From Nocardia sp. (GTDB lineage: Bacteria; Actinomycetota; Actinomycetes; Mycobacteriales; Mycobacteriaceae): a stretch of DNA of 64,000 nucleotides. The notes under the pieces were generated by a model. That model saw nothing but the letters and a program-made list of their open reading frames with translations. It was not told the origin of the DNA and made no database searches. Location: positions 62,001 to 126,000 of the forward strand of contig NZ_JAODNK010000080.1 of NCBI RefSeq assembly GCF_025465275.1, written 5' to 3'. Shown piece after piece: positions 62,441-64,000 of the stretch. The position numbers were made by a program, and so were the translations under genes. Positions within the stretch are counted from its first letter, which is position 1; each line of letters opens with the position of its first letter.

Positions 62441-63615
62441 TAGTAACGTCCCCCGTCGTAGCGTCCCTGGGTCGAGGCCGGACGCGAGAGTAGTCGCAGA
62501 TACGCGGCCGACATCTCCAGCCGAAGCGACAGCACTGCAAGCTGTTCCAGCTCACCACCGCGCGTGGGTGGCACCGGCTGACCGGCCTCCAGCGCATGCA
62601 CGGCGGCGGCTTCCGCATCCACATTCACCAGGTCGACATCGACCAGCCCGGCATCGGAACCGAAGACCGCGAGTCGTCGCCGCGCGGCCACCTGGTCCAG
62701 GTCGGCGCTCAGTACGAAGATCCGCACCTGCTCCACCGGGGCCGGGCCGTCCAATTGCTCGTCATGGAAGAGCGGATCGAAACCGGGTACGGACACGCCT
62801 GCAGCTTCCACCAGTCGACCATGCGCTGCAACGGTTTCCGCCAGGTTGGCAGCGGCGGTGATCTGCCCGGCCGCGGCCAGCAGCACTTCGGAGCCGTGTT
62901 CGGCGAGGATCGCGGCGGCGGGCGAATCGCCGGACAGCACCATGCGCTTGCGCTGCTGCATGCGCGTGGCGAGGGTCTTGGCCGGATTGTGGAACGCCTC
63001 GTGCTGCGGACCGTCCCGTAGCGCCTCGGCATCGAGCAGATCGGCGAGCGCGTCCAATTCCGGTAGCAGCGGCCCGGTGCGACCGGGGTCGACGGCGGCC
63101 AGCACCGCAATGCCGACGGCCAGATAGCGCAGCAGCCGATTGTGGTCGAGTACCCGCACCCGGGGCGGCAGCATGGTCGCGCGGCCGGCGGCGGCGGCGC
63201 GCAGCGGTCCCTCGTCGGGAGCGGCGACCACGACCTCCGCACCCCGGCGCACCGCGAAATCGATGGCCTCGGCCAGGCGCGGATCGCCGGCGTCGTCGCC
63301 CGCCACCAGCACCACATCCAGCGGTCCGACCCACGGCGGAATCGAGGTGACCGCCACCAGCGGCATGCTCGTCCGATCCCCGAGTGCGGCCACCAGCAGT
63401 CCGGCGGCGCGGGCGGCCCGCCCACTGCCGGAGAGCATGACCAGACTGCGCGGTCTTAGATCCGTGAGCCGTGTCAGCGCGTTCTCGGCCAATGCCGCGG
63501 CGGTCGCGCGTACCAGCGCGCCGCCGGATGCGGCAGAACGCAAGGTTCCCCCGGCGTCGGCCGCTTCCAGCGAGGCGACGTCATCGAGGTCGAGTACAGG
63601 TGTCCCAGCGATCAT
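62440..63615 (-). CDS. TobH/SIS-domain protein of the mannose operon
   Basis: 391 residues, ATG at 63615. It has the pattern of a double sugar-isomerase (SIS) domain: VMLSGSGRAARAAGLLVAAL, then VVLVAGDDAGDPRLAEAIDF, and LAEHGSEVLLAAAGQI in the second half. The mycobacterial orthologue is Rv3256c, annotated TobH or as a probable phosphoglucose/phosphomannose isomerase-like protein. It sits between the phosphomannomutase and manA genes, so a role in mannose phosphate handling is likely but not proven. Confidence 0.86.
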   Translation of the reverse strand: MIAGTPVLDLDDVASLEAADAGGTLRSAASGGALVRATAAALAENALTRLTDLRPRSLVMLSGSGRAARAAGLLVAALGDRTSMPLVAVTSIPPWVGPLDVVLVAGDDAGDPRLAEAIDFAVRRGAEVVVAAPDEGPLRAAAAGRATMLPPRVRVLDHNRLLRYLAVGIAVLAAVDPGRTGPLLPELDALADLLDAEALRDGPQHEAFHNPAKTLATRMQQRKRMVLSGDSPAAAILAEHGSEVLLAAAGQITAAANLAETVAAHGRLVEAAGVSVPGFDPLFHDEQLDGPAPVEQVRIFVLSADLDQVAARRRLAVFGSDAGLVDVDLVNVDAEAAAVHALEAGQPVPPTRGGELEQLAVLSLRLEMSAAYLRLLSRPASTQGRYDGGRY

Positions 63616-63688
63616 CGGGCGTTGCCACCTCCCCTCATCGGGTCACCAGACGCTGGTGAATCCAAGCTCTGTGATTCCACTATTCCAG

Positions 63689-64000
63689 TCAGGCGCGGAC
63701 GATGCTCAGGATCTCGGTGACGAGTTGGTCTACTTCGTCCTGCGATCGGGCTTCGACGTTGAGCCGCAGCAGCGGTTCGGTATTGGAGGCACGCAGATTG
63801 AACCAAGCGCCGTCGGGCAGTTGCACGGTTACTCCGTCCAAGCGGTCCACCGACTGAGCCCGTTTGCCGAACGTTTCGAGCACCGCCATGGTCCGCTCCT
63901 TCGCATCAGCCACTGTGGAGTTGATCTCTCCGGAGGCCGCATATGTTGCATACGCGGAGGCGAGCTCGGACATCGGCCGATCCTTCGAGCCGAGTACGGC
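63689..64000 (-). CDS. Phosphomannomutase/phosphoglucomutase, C-terminal part
   Basis: The reading frame runs from the right edge to the stop at 63689, so only the last 103 residues are visible. RASNTEPLLRLNVEA contains the phosphate-binding loop of the fourth domain of alpha-D-phosphohexomutases, and ASGEINSTV with DRLDGVTVQLPDGAWFNL is typical of the mycobacterial ManB/PmmA proteins. It should convert mannose-6-phosphate to mannose-1-phosphate, the step between ManA and the pyrophosphorylase encoded at 53953. Confidence 0.9.
   Translation of the reverse strand, partial: AVLGSKDRPMSELASAYATYAASGEINSTVADAKERTMAVLETFGKRAQSVDRLDGVTVQLPDGAWFNLRASNTEPLLRLNVEARSQDEVDQLVTEILSIVRA

Overview
The window reads as a chromosomal segment of a high-GC, mycolic-acid actinomycete, most likely Nocardia or a close relative. 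The evidence is the GC-rich coding, the frequent GTG and TTG starts, homologues of several typically mycobacterial proteins (TobH, a TIGR03089 protein, a PtpB-type phosphatase, a CYP140-like P450, an Rv3406-type sulfatase), and a gene order around rmlD/wbbL/manB that I recall from the arabinogalactan-linker region of Mycobacterium tuberculosis. I recognise no rRNA, tRNA, CRISPR array, prophage or transposase. Assignments rest on motif reading and memory of families; no search was run.

Layout. 1-8.9 kb: a truncated VOC gene, an EcsC/ABC export-like set, an AraC regulator with a glyoxalase, a CPWA-type glutathione transferase, an enoyl-CoA hydratase, an unusual short AMP-binding protein and a PtpB-like phosphatase. 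9-16.5 kb: an orphan protein after a less GC-rich spacer, a PLP racemase/aldolase-like enzyme, a very large RecB-like nuclease/helicase whose catalytic motifs look erased, an alpha/beta hydrolase with an out-of-frame middle, and a phosphoribosyltransferase. 16.7-29 kb: a nitrilase-family amidase, a DEAD-box RNA helicase, a secreted Pro-rich protein, a paired acyl-CoA dehydrogenase, an HMG-CoA lyase/CoA-transferase pair, a TauD-type dioxygenase and endonuclease IV. 29-37.7 kb: three closely related membrane Ser/Thr kinases flanking a MacB/FtsX-type ABC transporter. 37.8-45.7 kb: a four-gene set encoding a SWIM-DUF5691 fusion, a MoxR AAA+ ATPase, a DUF5682 protein and a VWA protein; this is the best candidate for a poorly understood system. 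45.9-49.5 kb: small Cys proteins, a type-B carboxylesterase and a P450. 49.7-55 kb: the cell-wall block TIGR03089, LCP ligase, RmlD, WbbL and GDP-mannose pyrophosphorylase. 55-60.2 kb: a Uma2-family protein, an HSL-type hydrolase, a frameshifted DUF4267 gene with a divergent TetR regulator, an FAD oxidoreductase and a Phd/VapC toxin-antitoxin pair. 60.2-64 kb: a CDF metal exporter, then ManA, TobH and the end of a phosphomannomutase.

Genes that work together. ManA, the phosphomannomutase and the GDP-mannose pyrophosphorylase cover fructose-6-phosphate to GDP-mannose. RmlD and WbbL make and use dTDP-rhamnose for the arabinogalactan linker, and the LCP protein is the expected ligase of that polymer to peptidoglycan.

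Two intergenic repeat families stand out. Family 1 (five copies at about 16.6, 28.2, 31.3, 37.8 and 49.6 kb) is a long hairpin whose two helices change sequence between copies while keeping pairing; all copies lie between co-directional genes. Family 2 (five loci at about 4.7, 8.1, 11.1, 23.3 and 39.2 kb) is a short REP-like palindrome, usually as an inverted pair, and four of the five loci lie between convergent genes.
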